The notes below the pieces were generated by a model. It ran no database searches. It saw nothing but the letters and a program-made list of their open reading frames with translations, and had not been told where the DNA came from. The position numbers were made by a program, and so were the translations under genes. Positions 14,382 through 21,820 of a stretch of DNA of 21,820 nucleotides are shown one piece after another; position 1 is the stretch's first letter; every line of letters starts with the position of its first letter. This DNA comes from an uncultured Clostridia bacterium (GTDB taxonomy: Bacteria; Bacillota_A; Clostridia; TANB77; CAG-508): contig CANRFI010000020.1 in NCBI GenBank assembly GCA_947629855.1, forward strand, positions 1-21,820. Direction: 5' to 3'.

Positions 14382-15878
14382 ATGGGAAAATTAAAAAACG
14401 CATTAAAATCAGTTAGAGTAAAACTTTTTATGACACTATCTGCAATTATTTTATTAATTATTGCATTTCTAATATTAGTTAATAATATGGTTTTTGGACA
14501 ATATGTTTTGTATAATAAAACAAAAGCTTTAAAATCAACTTATGAACGAATAAATAACTATTATAACGAACCACAAAATACAGATTTAGAAACACAATTA
14601 GAAAAAATAGCTGTAAATAATAATTTTGATATTTTAATAAAAGATAATAAAAATATAAATGTTTATACATCCAATAAAGATTTCTTTTCAACCTTAGGAG
14701 AAATGAATGAAATGACTAAAAGAATTAATATCGATTCTAGCAAAGTACTAGAAACTGGAGAAAAATATATTATAAAAAGAATACAGGATAGTAAAAATGG
14801 AATTACTTATATTTTATTATCAGCATCTTTAGATAATGGATATTTATTATACATAAGAATACCGATTACTGTAATTGAGCAAAGTGTAGAGATATCAAAT
14901 CACTTTTTATATTTTATGGCAGGACTTACAATTTTAATTTCAGCTGTAATTGTATCTTATGTGTCAAGAAAGTTTGGAGATCCTATTACAGAATTAAATG
15001 ATATTGCAACCAAAATGTCTAATTTAGATTTTAGTAAAAAGTACAGAATTACAGAAGCAGAGGATGAAATTAACAATTTGGGAAAAAGTATTAATGCAAT
15101 GTCAGATAAATTAGAAAAGACAATCAAGCAATTAAGAGATACAAATATTGAATTAGAAAAGGATATTGAAGAAAAATCTAAAATAGATGAAATGAGAAAA
15201 AGTTTTATATCAGACGTATCACATGAATTAAAAACGCCAATTGCATTAATACAAGGCTATAGTGAAGGACTACTTGAAAATGTAAATTCTGACGAAGAAA
15301 GCAGAAAATTTTATGCAGAAGTTATTTTAGACGAAACAAATAAAATGGATAGACTAGTAAAAGAACTTTTAGAATTAATGAAACTCGAATATGGAAAAAG
15401 AGAATTTCAAGATAAAGAATTTGACATAGTAGAATTAGAAAAAGAAGTAGTACGAAAATCCAAAGTTATGTTAGAAGAAAAACAAGCTCAAATAGAAATT
15501 AATACAGATAGTGAAATACAAGTAATGGCAGATGACTTCTATATTGAGCAAGTTATAAGCAATTATCTAACAAATGCCATAAAAAATGTAAAAGAGATAA
15601 ATGGAGAAAAATATATTAAAATTGAAAATGAAATAAGCAAAGATGGAAAGAAAGTTAAAATAAAAGTGTTCAACACAGGAGATAATATAAAACAAGAGGA
15701 TATGAGTAGAATTTGGAACAGATTTTATAAAAGTGACGAATCTAGAAACCGTGAAGATGGTGGAACAGGAATAGGGTTATCTTTTGTAAAAGCAATTATG
15801 AGCAATTATGGAAATAAGTATGGTGCAATCAATAAAGAAAATGGTGTAGAATTTTATATAGAATTGGATAAAAAATAA
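14382..15878 (+). CDS. Sensor histidine kinase
   Basis: A 498-residue membrane sensor kinase from ATG 14382, chosen because GAGGG lies five bases upstream; an in-frame TTG at 14358 lies within the preceding gene's end. Order: a transmembrane helix (about 15-38), an extracytoplasmic sensor segment of roughly 130 residues, a second helix (about 175-200), HAMP, the dimerisation/phosphoacceptor domain with H281 in SDVSHELKTP, then the ATPase domain with the N box NYLTNAIKN, WNRFYKSDESRN and the glycine box GGTGIGLSF. The usual DxGxG box is degenerate (NTGDNI), which is seen in active relatives. It phosphorylates the regulator encoded just upstream. A strong terminator follows. The ligand is unknown. 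Confidence 0.93.
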   Translation: MGKLKNALKSVRVKLFMTLSAIILLIIAFLILVNNMVFGQYVLYNKTKALKSTYERINNYYNEPQNTDLETQLEKIAVNNNFDILIKDNKNINVYTSNKDFFSTLGEMNEMTKRINIDSSKVLETGEKYIIKRIQDSKNGITYILLSASLDNGYLLYIRIPITVIEQSVEISNHFLYFMAGLTILISAVIVSYVSRKFGDPITELNDIATKMSNLDFSKKYRITEAEDEINNLGKSINAMSDKLEKTIKQLRDTNIELEKDIEEKSKIDEMRKSFISDVSHELKTPIALIQGYSEGLLENVNSDEESRKFYAEVILDETNKMDRLVKELLELMKLEYGKREFQDKEFDIVELEKEVVRKSKVMLEEKQAQIEINTDSEIQVMADDFYIEQVISNYLTNAIKNVKEINGEKYIKIENEISKDGKKVKIKVFNTGDNIKQEDMSRIWNRFYKSDESRNREDGGTGIGLSFVKAIMSNYGNKYGAINKENGVEFYIELDKK

Positions 15879-15884
15879 AATATG

Positions 15885-15912
15885 AAAGCCCCATTTTATA
15901 GGGGCTTTTTTA
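15885..15912 (+). terminator. Terminator after the histidine kinase gene
   Basis: AAAGCCCC (15885-15892) pairs with GGGGCTTT (15901-15908) around an 8-base loop, followed by a T-run. Confidence 0.9.
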
Positions 15913-15934
15913 AATAAAAAAGGAGGTAATACTT

Positions 15935-16099
15935 ATAAATAATTTTAAATATACAACTTATTATATCAATATTTTAAGTTTAATTATTTCTATTATAATT
16001 TTTCTTATAATTAATTTTATTATCGTTAATTTTCCCTTTAAAATCAATTTATTTAAAGTTCAATTTATGGTAAATAATCAAATAGAATTAAATTCTTAA
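15935..16099 (+). CDS. Possible small membrane protein with an ATA start, or a start-less remnant
   Basis: An excellent AAGGAGG site (15920-15926) is followed, eight bases later, by ATA and an open frame of 54 codons. No ATG, GTG or TTG lies at a usable distance. The product would begin INNFKYTTYYIN and contain one long Ile/Leu-rich membrane helix, ending FMVNNQIELNS. Either ATA serves as a weak start, or a former ATG has mutated. The rest of 15913-16172 holds nothing else I can support. Confidence 0.3.
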   Translation: MNNFKYTTYYINILSLIISIIIFLIINFIIVNFPFKINLFKVQFMVNNQIELNS

Positions 16100-16172
16100 T
16101 TTAAAAGTTTAGCTATAAAAATGGTTTTATTATAAACAGTTAGTATAAAATTTATAAATACTACCAAATTGG

Positions 16173-16201
16173 TTGAAAAAAATATAAAAAATGGATATAA
16201 T
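16173..16201 (+). promoter_or_regulatory. Promoter of the CNNM/CBS and WG-repeat genes
   Basis: -35 TTGAAA (16173-16178), 17 bases, consensus -10 TATAAT (16196-16201). The first ATG is at 16235. Confidence 0.8.
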
Positions 16202-16234
16202 AAGGACAAGAATAAATAAGGGAGTAGATAATAT

Positions 16235-17554
16235 ATGATTTCACAACTAATCATTTTAGTGATATTAATAGCATTTAATGCATTTTTTGCGGCATCGGAA
16301 ATAGCATTTATATCGTTAAATGATGCAAAAATAGAAAAACAAGCTAAACAAGGAAATAAAAAAGCAAAACAAATTCAGAAAATGATAAAATCACCAAGCA
16401 AATTCTTATCAACAATACAAATTGGAATTACACTTGCAGGGTTTCTATCTAGTGCATTTGCATCAGACACTTTTGCAGAAATGTTATCACCAGTATTGTA
16501 CGAATGGATGCCATGGATTAGTCTAGAAGTATGGAATAGTATTTCAATAGTAATAATTACTATTATTTTATCTTTCTTTACATTAGTATTTGGTGAATTA
16601 GTACCAAAAAGATTTGCAATGAAAAATTATGAAAAAATATCCTTTGCTACAATTGGAATTATTCGAACAATATCAATACTTGCATCACCATTTGTAAAAT
16701 TTTTAACCTTTGTAACAAATGCAGTATCAAAAATTTTTGGTGTAAATGAAAATGAAGAAGAGTCTGTAACAGAGGAAGAAATAAAAATGATGGTTGACCA
16801 AGGAGAAGAAAAAGGAACCATTGAAGAAGAAGAAAAGGAACTTATAAATAATGTATTTGAATTCAATGATATTACTGTTTCAGAAATTATGACACATAGG
16901 ACAGATATTTTTGCTGTAGATATCAATATTAGTACAGATGAATTATTAGATGAATTATCAGAAGAAAAATACAGATATAGTAGAATTCCAGTATATGATG
17001 AGACTATTGATGAAATAAAAGGAATTTTATATGTAAAAGATGTACTAAAAAATATAAATAAAAAATCATTTAAAGTAAAAAATGTAGTTAAAGATGCCTA
17101 TTTTGTTTCACAAAATAGATTGATAAATGAAGTATTTAAAGAATTACAAAGAAATAAAAAGCAGATAGCAATTATAGTAGATGAATATGGTGGAACAGCA
17201 GGACTAATAACAATGGAAGACATTTTAGAAGAACTTGTTGGAGATATTTTTGATGAGTATGACAAAGAAGAAAAAGAATATGAAAAAATAGATGAGAATA
17301 CTTATATTTTAAGTGGAAATATGACAATATATGATGTAAATAAATTATTGAATGTAGATATACCAGAAGGAGACTATGATACAATCTCAGGATATTTACA
17401 AGAAAAATTAGGAAGAATTCCAGAAGATGAAGAAACTCCAATTATTGATACAGAAAAAGTAACATATAAAATTGAAGAATATGAAGATAAAAGAATATTA
17501 AAAGTAAAAGCATGCAAAAATAATATCCCAGATACCATAGAAGAGGAGGACTAA
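16235..17554 (+). CDS. CNNM-domain, CBS-pair, CorC/HlyC-domain membrane protein
   Basis: A 439-residue protein of the CorB/YfjD (hemolysin C-like) family, linked to Mg2+ or other cation homeostasis. The N-terminal CNNM (DUF21) domain, about 1-190, has several membrane helices and the FFAASEIAFISLN motif, plus a GELVPKRFAMKN stretch. A CBS pair follows (about 210-335), with EIMTHRTDIFAVD and the second repeat ending DEYGGTAGLITMEDILEELVGDI. The C-terminal CorC/HlyC domain (about 345-430) begins near ILSGNMTIYDVN. GGGAG lies ten bases before the ATG. The WG-repeat gene follows after two bases, so the two are co-transcribed. The ion is not deducible. Confidence 0.92.
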   Translation: MISQLIILVILIAFNAFFAASEIAFISLNDAKIEKQAKQGNKKAKQIQKMIKSPSKFLSTIQIGITLAGFLSSAFASDTFAEMLSPVLYEWMPWISLEVWNSISIVIITIILSFFTLVFGELVPKRFAMKNYEKISFATIGIIRTISILASPFVKFLTFVTNAVSKIFGVNENEEESVTEEEIKMMVDQGEEKGTIEEEEKELINNVFEFNDITVSEIMTHRTDIFAVDINISTDELLDELSEEKYRYSRIPVYDETIDEIKGILYVKDVLKNINKKSFKVKNVVKDAYFVSQNRLINEVFKELQRNKKQIAIIVDEYGGTAGLITMEDILEELVGDIFDEYDKEEKEYEKIDENTYILSGNMTIYDVNKLLNVDIPEGDYDTISGYLQEKLGRIPEDEETPIIDTEKVTYKIEEYEDKRILKVKACKNNIPDTIEEED

Positions 17555-17556
17555 TA

Positions 17557-19284
17557 ATGAAAAAAAGATATGTTGTTTTAATTGCAGTAATAATATTAAT
17601 TTTAATTGCAGTATTATCAGCAATAGGATATAAAATAATAATTGAAAAAGGCAAAGAATATGAAATTAGCAAAGTTGAAGAATACAACTACTTTGTCATA
17701 AGGCAAAATGATTTATATGGTGTAATCAATAAAACTGGAGACATAATAATTAATCCAGAATACGACAAAGTAGTTATACCAAACCCAGAAAAGCCATTAT
17801 TCATATGCAGTAAAGGAGAAGAAGCACAAGCATTTAATGAAAATAAGGAGCAAATACTTGCAGAATATAATAATTTAGAGCCAATTCGTTTTAAAAACAT
17901 TTCAACTGATTTAATGTATGAAAAAAGTGTTTTAAAATACCAAAAAGATGGAAAATATGGATTAATTGATTTTCAAGGAAAAGAAATAACCAAGGCTATT
18001 TATGATAATATAGAAAGCTTACAATATAAAGAGGGAGAGCTATTAGTAAAACAAAATGATAAATTAGGTGTTATTAATATTAAGGGAAATGAATTAGTTA
18101 AAACAGAATATGATGAAATTTTAATTGATGATTATTATACAGAAGATGAAAATTATAAATATTCAGGATATATAGTAGGAATTCATACAGAAGAAGGATA
18201 TCGTTATGGATATCTAAATACAAAAGGAAAAGAAATTTTAAAAACAGAATATAATAAAATTTCAAGAGTAACTGACAAAGATGATAAAGATAATGTTTAT
18301 CTAATTTGTGCAAAAAATGGTCAATATGGTGTAACCAAAAATAAAGAAACCATTATAAATAATGAATATCAGTCAATTGCTTATGATGAAAATAATGATG
18401 TATTTGTATTAGAAAAAAGTAGTAAATATGGAATTGCAAACATTGAAGGAAAAGAAATTATACCAGTACAATACAGTAAAATTGATATTACTGGAATCTA
18501 CCTATATGCACAAAATGAGCAAGGAATAACAGTATATAATAAAAATGGAAATCAAGTTAATATAGATTCTGATGTAGCAATATTGAATACAGAAAATGAA
18601 AAATATAGAATAAGAATTAACAATAAACAAGGAACAAAATATGGAGTAATCAATGAAGATGGAAAGCAATTAATTGAAGAAAAGTACAATTATATAAAAT
18701 ATTTATATGATGAATATTTTATTGCAAGTTATGAAGATGGAAAACTAGGTATTTTAGATGCTAAAGGAAATACAAAAATAGAATTAAATAATGATTCTTT
18801 ACAGTTAATACAAGGAACAGAATTGATACAAACTCTAAAAAATGATACAACAGTAATTTATTCTGAAACATTAGAAAAAATATGTGAAATGAAAAATGCA
18901 ACTGTAGAAGAAAAAGAAAATTATATTAAAGTATTTAGTGATACAGAAACAAAATATTTTGATAAATATGGAAAAGAATTACAAAATACTGATGTATATC
19001 CAAATAATAAATTACTTTTAAAAGTAGAAGAAAACTTATATGGATTTGTAGACCATTCTGGAAAAACTGTTGTAGAATGTAAATATGACAAAGCTTATGA
19101 ATTAAATGAATATGGTTTTGCAGCTGTTAAGAAAGATGGAAAATGGGGAGTAATAAATGAAAATGGAGAAGAAATTTTGCCTCCTACTTACACATTTGAC
19201 TCACAAGGAGAACCTAGTTTTATTGGACAATATTATAAAGTTGTTTATGGATTTGGAGAAATTTACTATACTGATGCAAAATAA
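17557..19284 (+). CDS. Membrane-anchored WG-repeat protein
   Basis: A 575-residue protein with a short cytoplasmic start (KKRY), one N-terminal membrane helix (about residues 5-30) and then about ten WG (KWG) repeats of roughly 40-55 residues up to the C-terminus. Examples are YGVINKTGDIIINPEYDKV, YGLIDFQGKEITKAIYDNI, YGIANIEGKEIIPVQYSKI and the classical WGVINENGEEILPPTY. WG repeats are expected to form a beta-propeller-like or solenoid fold, here outside the membrane. Their function is generally unknown. AGGAGG precedes the ATG, and the gene sits two bases after the CBS protein. No catalytic motif or cell-wall sorting signal is visible. Confidence 0.9.
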   Translation: MKKRYVVLIAVIILILIAVLSAIGYKIIIEKGKEYEISKVEEYNYFVIRQNDLYGVINKTGDIIINPEYDKVVIPNPEKPLFICSKGEEAQAFNENKEQILAEYNNLEPIRFKNISTDLMYEKSVLKYQKDGKYGLIDFQGKEITKAIYDNIESLQYKEGELLVKQNDKLGVINIKGNELVKTEYDEILIDDYYTEDENYKYSGYIVGIHTEEGYRYGYLNTKGKEILKTEYNKISRVTDKDDKDNVYLICAKNGQYGVTKNKETIINNEYQSIAYDENNDVFVLEKSSKYGIANIEGKEIIPVQYSKIDITGIYLYAQNEQGITVYNKNGNQVNIDSDVAILNTENEKYRIRINNKQGTKYGVINEDGKQLIEEKYNYIKYLYDEYFIASYEDGKLGILDAKGNTKIELNNDSLQLIQGTELIQTLKNDTTVIYSETLEKICEMKNATVEEKENYIKVFSDTETKYFDKYGKELQNTDVYPNNKLLLKVEENLYGFVDHSGKTVVECKYDKAYELNEYGFAAVKKDGKWGVINENGEEILPPTYTFDSQGEPSFIGQYYKVVYGFGEIYYTDAK

Positions 19285-19301
19285 TAATTTTTATTAAAGT
19301 C

Positions 19302-19330
19302 TTGATTTTTTATTTAAAAAGAACTATAAT
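19302..19330 (+). promoter_or_regulatory. Strong promoter of the 29-aa peptide gene
   Basis: -35 TTGATT (19302-19307), 17 bases, consensus -10 TATAAT (19325-19330). It is one of the best promoters in the window, and the only gene between it and the next terminator is the 29-codon ORF. Confidence 0.8.
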
Positions 19331-19385
19331 AATGAATTGTGATGCAAGCAAATAAGTACTATAAAATTGCAAAGGAGCGATATTA

Positions 19386-19475
19386 ATGAAAAATGATCAA
19401 TTCGTTGCATTCACAATTCTGCTTTTTATAATTGCGTTTGGCATTATGGCTTTTATGCTTGCCCAATTTTACTAA
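19386..19475 (+). CDS. 29-residue single-span membrane peptide
   Basis: ATG 19386 lies eight bases after AAAGGAGCG. The peptide begins MKNDQFVAFTILLFIIAF and ends MLAQFY: a short charged start followed by one hydrophobic helix that fills almost the whole length. It has its own strong promoter (19302-19330) and its own terminator (19491-19530), so it forms a complete small transcription unit. I do not recognise the family. Possible roles are a regulator or stabiliser of a membrane protein, or a small toxin; none is shown by the sequence. Confidence 0.65.
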   Translation: MKNDQFVAFTILLFIIAFGIMAFMLAQFY

Positions 19476-19490
19476 GCAGAAAATAGTACG

Positions 19491-19530
19491 AAAATACCCT
19501 TTCAGGTAATTTGAAGGGTATTTTTTATTT
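19491..19530 (+). terminator. Terminator of the 29-aa peptide gene
   Basis: AAAATACCCTT (19491-19501) pairs perfectly with AAGGGTATTTT (19514-19524), followed by more T residues. The stretch 19531-19648 before the next gene holds no clear promoter. Confidence 0.9.
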
Positions 19531-19648
19531 GCGTTTTTACAGCATAGTTATTTGATAATTGAGAATGAAAGTACCATTTTTTTGTTTAAACTCATATTTT
19601 ATAGTAAATACTAAAGATATAGAAAATACAAAAAGGGAGGATACTAAA

Positions 19649-20500
19649 TTGAAATTAGGAGTAGCCTTATCCGGGGGAGGAATTAGAGGAATAGCACATG
19701 CCGGAGCATTAAAAGCAATGGAAGACAATGGAATAAAAATAGATGTAATAGGAGGTACAAGTTCAGGTAGCCTAGTAGCATCATTATATGCAATAGGATA
19801 TTCACCATATTATATATATGTGCTATTTAAAAGATATGCTAAAGATATTATAGCAATAAACTCTGGTCCAATAATATCTGGAATTGGAAACTTTATGATA
19901 AACAAAAAAGTGTGTATATCAGGATTAAAAACAGGACTAACTTTAGAGAAAGCATATAATAATGTAGCAATAAAAAAGGGAATAAAAAAAATTAAAGATA
20001 TAACTAAAATGCCATTAGTTATACCAAGTGTGGATATTAAATGTTCAAAAGAATATGTATTTACAAATTATGTACCAAAAAATTGTGAAGATAAAGAGCG
20101 TTATATTACAGATGTAACAATAGGAAGAGCAGTTAGAGCAAGTAGTTGCTTTCCAGCAGTATTTTGCCCATGTGATTTTCAAGGACATAAGTTTTTAGAT
20201 GGTGCAATTTTAGATAATATTCCTGTATTAGAAGTAAAAAAGCAAGGAGCAGATAAAGTTATAGCAATTAATTTTAAAGCAGATGAAATAGATGAAAATA
20301 GCAATATGATGGATATTGCTATGAAAACAATTGATATTATGGGAAATAAAATTTCAGAAGAAAGTTTAATGGAAAGTGATTTTGTTTTAACAATTCCAAC
20401 TGATAAAGCAGGGCTTTTAGATATAGAAAAACTAGATAAGTGTTATGAATATGGGTATCAGACCACAATAGAAAATTTAAAATATTTAAAAGAAATATAA
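19649..20500 (+). CDS. Patatin-like phospholipase family protein (RssA-type)
   Basis: A 283-residue serine hydrolase of the patatin family. The start is TTG 19649, eight bases after AGGGAGG; the upstream in-frame extension to 19559 has no ribosome-binding site and no family sequence. The family starts exactly here: LGVALSGGGIRGIAHAG holds the oxyanion-hole glycines, GGTSSGS the nucleophile S39 (GxSxG), and FLDGAILDN the catalytic D184 of the Ser-Asp dyad. No signal peptide is seen, so it is probably cytoplasmic or membrane-associated. It may cleave acyl esters of lipids, but the substrate is unknown. nifS follows 50 bases on, probably in the same transcript. Confidence 0.92.
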   Translation: MKLGVALSGGGIRGIAHAGALKAMEDNGIKIDVIGGTSSGSLVASLYAIGYSPYYIYVLFKRYAKDIIAINSGPIISGIGNFMINKKVCISGLKTGLTLEKAYNNVAIKKGIKKIKDITKMPLVIPSVDIKCSKEYVFTNYVPKNCEDKERYITDVTIGRAVRASSCFPAVFCPCDFQGHKFLDGAILDNIPVLEVKKQGADKVIAINFKADEIDENSNMMDIAMKTIDIMGNKISEESLMESDFVLTIPTDKAGLLDIEKLDKCYEYGYQTTIENLKYLKEI

Positions 20501-20550
20501 ATGATTTTATATGAATATAAATATTAAAGAAGGAGGATAAATTTAATTAG

Positions 20551-21693
20551 ATGACAAAAATTAGATATTTTGATAATGCAGCAACTACAAAAGTAAAGCC
20601 AGAAGTTTTAGAAGCAATGCTACCATATTTAAAAGAAAATTATGGAAATCCATCTTCTTTATATAGTATAGGAAGAAACTCAAAAAAAGCAATAGAGGAA
20701 GCAAGAAAAAAAGTTGCTGATTTAATTCATTGTAATGCAAATGAAATTTATTTTACAGGGTGTGGTTCAGAAAGTGATAATACAGCAATAAAAGGAATTG
20801 CTTATAGTAATCAAAAAAGAGGTAGGCATATAATTACCTCAAAAATAGAGCATCCTGCAGTACTTCACACGTGTCAAACACTAGAAAGACAAGGATTCAA
20901 AGTAACATATTTAAAAGTAAATAAACAAGGTTTAATTGACTTAGAAGAATTAAGAAATTCAATTAGAAATGATACAATACTAATTACAATTATGTTTGCA
21001 AACAATGAAATTGGAACAATTGAGCCAATTGAGGAAATTTCAAAAATTGCTAAAATGTACAATATTATATTTCATACTGATAGTGTTCAAGCTTGTGGAA
21101 ATATTCCAATTGATGTTCAAAAAATGGGAATTGATAGTCTTTCTTTATCAGGGCATAAATTATATGCACCAAAAGGAATTGGAGCTCTATATGTAAAAAA
21201 TGGAATTAAATTTGAGAAATTTATGGATGGAGGACATCAAGAAAGAGATAAAAGAGCAGGAACAGAAAATGTAGCAGGAATAGTTGCCTTAGGAAAAGCA
21301 TGTGAATTGGCAAGTATAAACTTAAATAAGCATATGGAGCATTTAAAAGAATTACGAAATTATTATATTAAGCAAATAAAAGAAAAAATTCCAGAAGCAA
21401 TTTTAAATGGAGATATAGAAAATAGGCTACCAGGAAACAGTAATTTTTCATTTCCTAATATAGATGGAGAAGAATTATTATTTTTATTAGATGAAAAAGG
21501 AATTTGTGCATCATCTGGATCAGCGTGTACTTCAGGTTCAACAAAACCATCTCACGTTTTATCTAGTATTGGTTTGTCAGATGATTTAGCAAGCAAAGCA
21601 TTAAGAGTAACATTTGGAGAAGATAACACAAAAGAAGATGTAGATTATTTAGTAAATAGCATATGTGAAATTATGGAAAGGTCAAAGCAGTAA
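20551..21693 (+). CDS. nifS: Cysteine desulfurase (NifS/IscS family)
   Basis: A 380-residue PLP enzyme that removes sulfur from cysteine for iron-sulfur cluster assembly or tRNA thiolation. YFDNAATTKV starts the protein; the PLP lysine is K203 in SGHKLYAPKG and the persulfide cysteine is C326 in SSGSACTSGS. HTDSVQACGNIP carries the cofactor-contacting Asp and Gln. The short loop around C326 fits the NifS/IscS group rather than SufS. AAGGAGGA lies about 14 bases before the ATG, a long gap, but no better start exists. Its product would serve the many Fe-S proteins in the window. A scaffold or thiouridylase gene would be a likely next neighbour but is not visible. Confidence 0.94.
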   Translation: MTKIRYFDNAATTKVKPEVLEAMLPYLKENYGNPSSLYSIGRNSKKAIEEARKKVADLIHCNANEIYFTGCGSESDNTAIKGIAYSNQKRGRHIITSKIEHPAVLHTCQTLERQGFKVTYLKVNKQGLIDLEELRNSIRNDTILITIMFANNEIGTIEPIEEISKIAKMYNIIFHTDSVQACGNIPIDVQKMGIDSLSLSGHKLYAPKGIGALYVKNGIKFEKFMDGGHQERDKRAGTENVAGIVALGKACELASINLNKHMEHLKELRNYYIKQIKEKIPEAILNGDIENRLPGNSNFSFPNIDGEELLFLLDEKGICASSGSACTSGSTKPSHVLSSIGLSDDLASKALRVTFGEDNTKEDVDYLVNSICEIMERSKQ

Positions 21694-21709
21694 AAATCTT
21701 TGATCTTTT
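21676..21709 (+). terminator. Terminator overlapping the end of nifS
   Basis: AAAGGTCAAAG (21677-21687) pairs with CTTTGATCTTT (21698-21708) with one G-U pair. The nifS stop codon lies in the loop, and a short T-rich stretch follows. Confidence 0.6.
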
Positions 21710-21730
21710 CTAGTATAAATTTTTCTAATA

Positions 21731-21820
21731 TGCTATAATAAACAAAATAGGTAATTGCGAAACTAAATTTTGAAATAAGGATGACATAAAAAAAGATAAT
21801 ACAAAATTAAAAAAAGGAGT
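21731..21820 (+). promoter_or_regulatory. Promoter, leader and ribosome-binding site of a gene beyond the window
   Basis: An extended -10 TGCTATAAT (21731-21739) has no clear -35. About 75 bases of leader follow without recognisable riboswitch structure, and the window ends at AAAAAAAGGAG, a ribosome-binding site. A + strand gene must start just after the window edge. Confidence 0.6.

Noticed and set aside
19559..19648. N-terminal extension of the patatin protein to 19559
   Set aside because: No ribosome-binding site and no family sequence; TTG 19649 has AGGGAGG at the right distance and starts exactly at the conserved region.
1..21820. tRNA, rRNA, CRISPR array or insertion sequence
   Set aside because: No tRNA TpsiC-arm pattern, rRNA sequence, spaced repeats or transposase with terminal repeats was found; the only repeat array is the coding repeat in rpoD.

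Overview
The window is about 22 kb of very AT-rich DNA. It has AGA-dominated arginine usage, strong AGGAGG ribosome-binding sites and anaerobic iron-sulfur metabolism: a four-subunit pyruvate:ferredoxin-type oxidoreductase, a flavodiiron protein and rubredoxin. This points to a strictly anaerobic low-GC Bacillota, most likely an uncultured gut Clostridia lineage. The species cannot be named from the sequence. No rRNA, tRNA, CRISPR array, intact transposon or prophage is visible.

Layout. 1-942 (+): the end of a YbhN/MprF-like flippase-domain membrane protein, then thiamine pyrophosphokinase. 949-3974 (-): oxidoreductase operon gamma-delta-alpha-beta. 4076-5440 (+): divergently transcribed flavodiiron protein and rubredoxin. 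5551-6482 (+): decayed Rpn-family nuclease gene. 6535-6744 (-): small charged protein. 6831-8824 (+): scpB and an INS-less prolyl-tRNA synthetase, overlapping. 8974-9633 (+): small alarmone synthetase. 9808-13255 (+): dnaG-rpoD, with a lysine-rich repeat extension on RpoD. 13308-13600 (-): small membrane peptide. 13694-15878 (+): OmpR-type two-component pair. 16235-19284 (+): CNNM/CBS transporter-like protein and a WG-repeat protein. 19302-19530 (+): an isolated 29-aa membrane peptide. 19649-21693 (+): patatin-like hydrolase and cysteine desulfurase, followed by the promoter and ribosome-binding site of a gene beyond the window.

The outstanding observation concerns the codon CGG. Recognised genes contain exactly five in-frame CGG codons: one in porA, one in proS, two in dnaG and one in the Rpn remnant. 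At each one the reading frame breaks, each is followed by A (CGGA), and omitting the C restores the family's protein with glycine (GGA) there. I found no in-frame CGG in any recognised gene that is read as arginine. A sixth in-frame CGGA lies in the small membrane peptide at 13434. The codons before the site differ (GCT, TTT, CTT, TCA, ACA), so the constant element is CGGA itself. dnaG and proS are normally essential. If the sequence is correct, the organism must read CGGA productively, either as a four-base glycine codon or by a +1 shift at an unassigned CGG. A systematic sequencing or assembly error is the main competing explanation and cannot be excluded from the sequence alone.
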